Assembly: GCA_025358985.1 (NCBI GenBank)
Contig: JANYHQ010000006.1
Coordinates: forward strand, 1 to 5,383
DNA: 5,383 nucleotides
Direction of reading: 5' to 3'
DNA from: Acidimicrobiales bacterium
GTDB taxonomy: Bacteria; Actinomycetota; Acidimicrobiia; Acidimicrobiales; JANYDT01
The notes beneath the pieces are model-generated. The model ran no database searches, was not told the DNA's origin, and worked only from the letters and a program-made list of their open reading frames with translations. The stretch's first letter is position 1; every line of letters starts with the position of its first letter. This document shows, one piece after another, positions 4,636-5,383 of the stretch. The position numbers and the translations under genes are program-made.

Positions 4636-5383
4636 ATGGATCACCCGCTGAAAGAACGACTGGCTCACCTGGCCGGACTCAAGGAGCAGGCCTACCACGC
4701 GGGCAGCGAGCGGTCGGTGGAGCGCCAGCACGCCAAGGGCAAGATGACAGCCCGTGAGCGGGTGGACTACTTCTTGGACCCCGACACGTTCGTGGAACTG
4801 GACTTACTGGCCCGCCACCGGGCCAATGGTATGGGGCTGGAGAACGATCGGCCGTACACCGACGGCGTCATCACCGGCTGGGGTGAGGTCAACGGGCGCA
4901 AGGTGATGATCTTTGCCCAGGACTTCACCGTGTTCGGCGGTGCTTTGGGCGAAGTGCACGCCGAGAAGATGGTGAAGGTGATGGACATGGCGGTGAGTGT
5001 GGGAGTGCCGGTGGTGGGCCTCAACGACTCCGGTGGCGCCCGTATCCAGGAGGGTGTGGTGAGTCTGGCGTCGTACGGCAACATCTTCTACCGCAACGTG
5101 AAGGCGTCCGGGGTGGTGCCCCAGATCAGCGTCATCATGGGCCCGTGCGCAGGCGGAGCGGTGTACTCCCCGGCCATGACGGACTTCATCTACATGGTGG
5201 ACAAGACGTCGTACATGTTCATCACCGGCCCTGATGTGGTGAAGACGGTCACCGGTGAAGAAGTGACACCGGAAGAACTCGGTGGCGCCATGACGCATGC
5301 CAGCAAGAGCGGGGTGGCCACCTTCGTAGCCCCTGACGACAGAGCGTGTTTGGACGATGTGCGTTACCTGCTCGGGTTTCTAC
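4636..5383 (+). CDS. pccB: Acyl-CoA (propionyl-CoA) carboxylase carboxyltransferase beta subunit, 3'-truncated
   Basis: This is the carboxyltransferase half of a biotin-dependent acyl-CoA carboxylase. It moves CO2 from carboxybiotin on the alpha subunit to propionyl-CoA (and often acetyl- or butyryl-CoA), giving methylmalonyl-CoA. The frame is open from ATG 4636 to the window end: 249 residues of an expected 510-540. The crotonase-like N-terminal domain is complete or nearly so: KGKMTARERVDYFLDP (35-50), DGVITGWGEVNGR (76-88), FAQDFTVFGGALGE (93-106), SGGARIQEG (132-140) and MGPCAGGAVYSPA (168-180). Gly173-Gly174 are the expected oxyanion-hole pair. An in-frame TAG at 4621-4623 with no alternative start codon after it makes 4636 the only possible start. 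The C-terminal domain, which carries the acyl-chain specificity residue, is outside the window, so propionyl versus acetyl preference cannot be read; ccr and the epimerase nearby favour propionyl-CoA. Confidence 0.93.
   Translation, partial: MDHPLKERLAHLAGLKEQAYHAGSERSVERQHAKGKMTARERVDYFLDPDTFVELDLLARHRANGMGLENDRPYTDGVITGWGEVNGRKVMIFAQDFTVFGGALGEVHAEKMVKVMDMAVSVGVPVVGLNDSGGARIQEGVVSLASYGNIFYRNVKASGVVPQISVIMGPCAGGAVYSPAMTDFIYMVDKTSYMFITGPDVVKTVTGEEVTPEELGGAMTHASKSGVATFVAPDDRACLDDVRYLLGFL

Noticed and set aside
4804..5298. 164-codon minus-strand open frame very rich in histidine
   Set aside because: It is the antisense shadow of the carboxylase beta subunit; the histidines come from GTG valine codons read backwards.

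Overview
The window reads as chromosomal DNA from a high-GC actinobacterium. Supporting signs are GC-rich third codon positions, divergent genes with no Shine-Dalgarno but a TANNNT -10 hexamer 6-9 nt before the ATG, a stand-alone PolA-type 5'-3' exonuclease, and actinobacterial-looking TrmB and FrnE/DsbA proteins. An Acidimicrobiia-like host is a guess from general character, not something the sequence proves.

Layout. Positions 1-1094 are the 3' three quarters of a crotonyl-CoA carboxylase/reductase gene, cut by the window edge. A short intergenic stretch follows with five TGTGGCG elements in both orientations. Positions 1257-1931 encode a cytoplasmic FrnE/DsbA-like thioredoxin-fold oxidoreductase, and 1937-2359 encode methylmalonyl-CoA (ethylmalonyl-CoA) epimerase, 5 bp downstream and probably co-transcribed. 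Positions 2360-2638 hold no gene. They contain a striking array of four 10-bp arms in alternating orientation (two 37-nt inverted-repeat units at a 62-nt period) and some short palindromes. Positions 2639-2857 carry a small AT-richer ORF of unknown function, followed by 148 bp with nothing recognisable. trmB (tRNA m7G46 methyltransferase) lies on the minus strand at 3006-3659. A 5'-3' exonuclease gene (3683-4582) diverges from it, and the 23-bp gap between them carries two overlapping opposed -10 hexamers. From 4636 to the window end is the N-terminal half of an acyl-CoA (propionyl-CoA type) carboxylase beta subunit, running off the edge with no stop.

Three of the enzymes fit one route. Crotonyl-CoA carboxylase/reductase makes ethylmalonyl-CoA, and the epimerase interconverts the ethylmalonyl- and methylmalonyl-CoA epimers. 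The carboxylase beta subunit would form methylmalonyl-CoA from propionyl-CoA. Together they suggest an ethylmalonyl-CoA pathway, or a supply of C4/C5 dicarboxyl-CoA esters. The other genes are housekeeping. No defence system, CRISPR, insertion sequence or RNA gene was recognised. The most unusual items are the two post-stop repeat arrays, the shared-hexamer divergent promoter, and the compositionally foreign small ORF.
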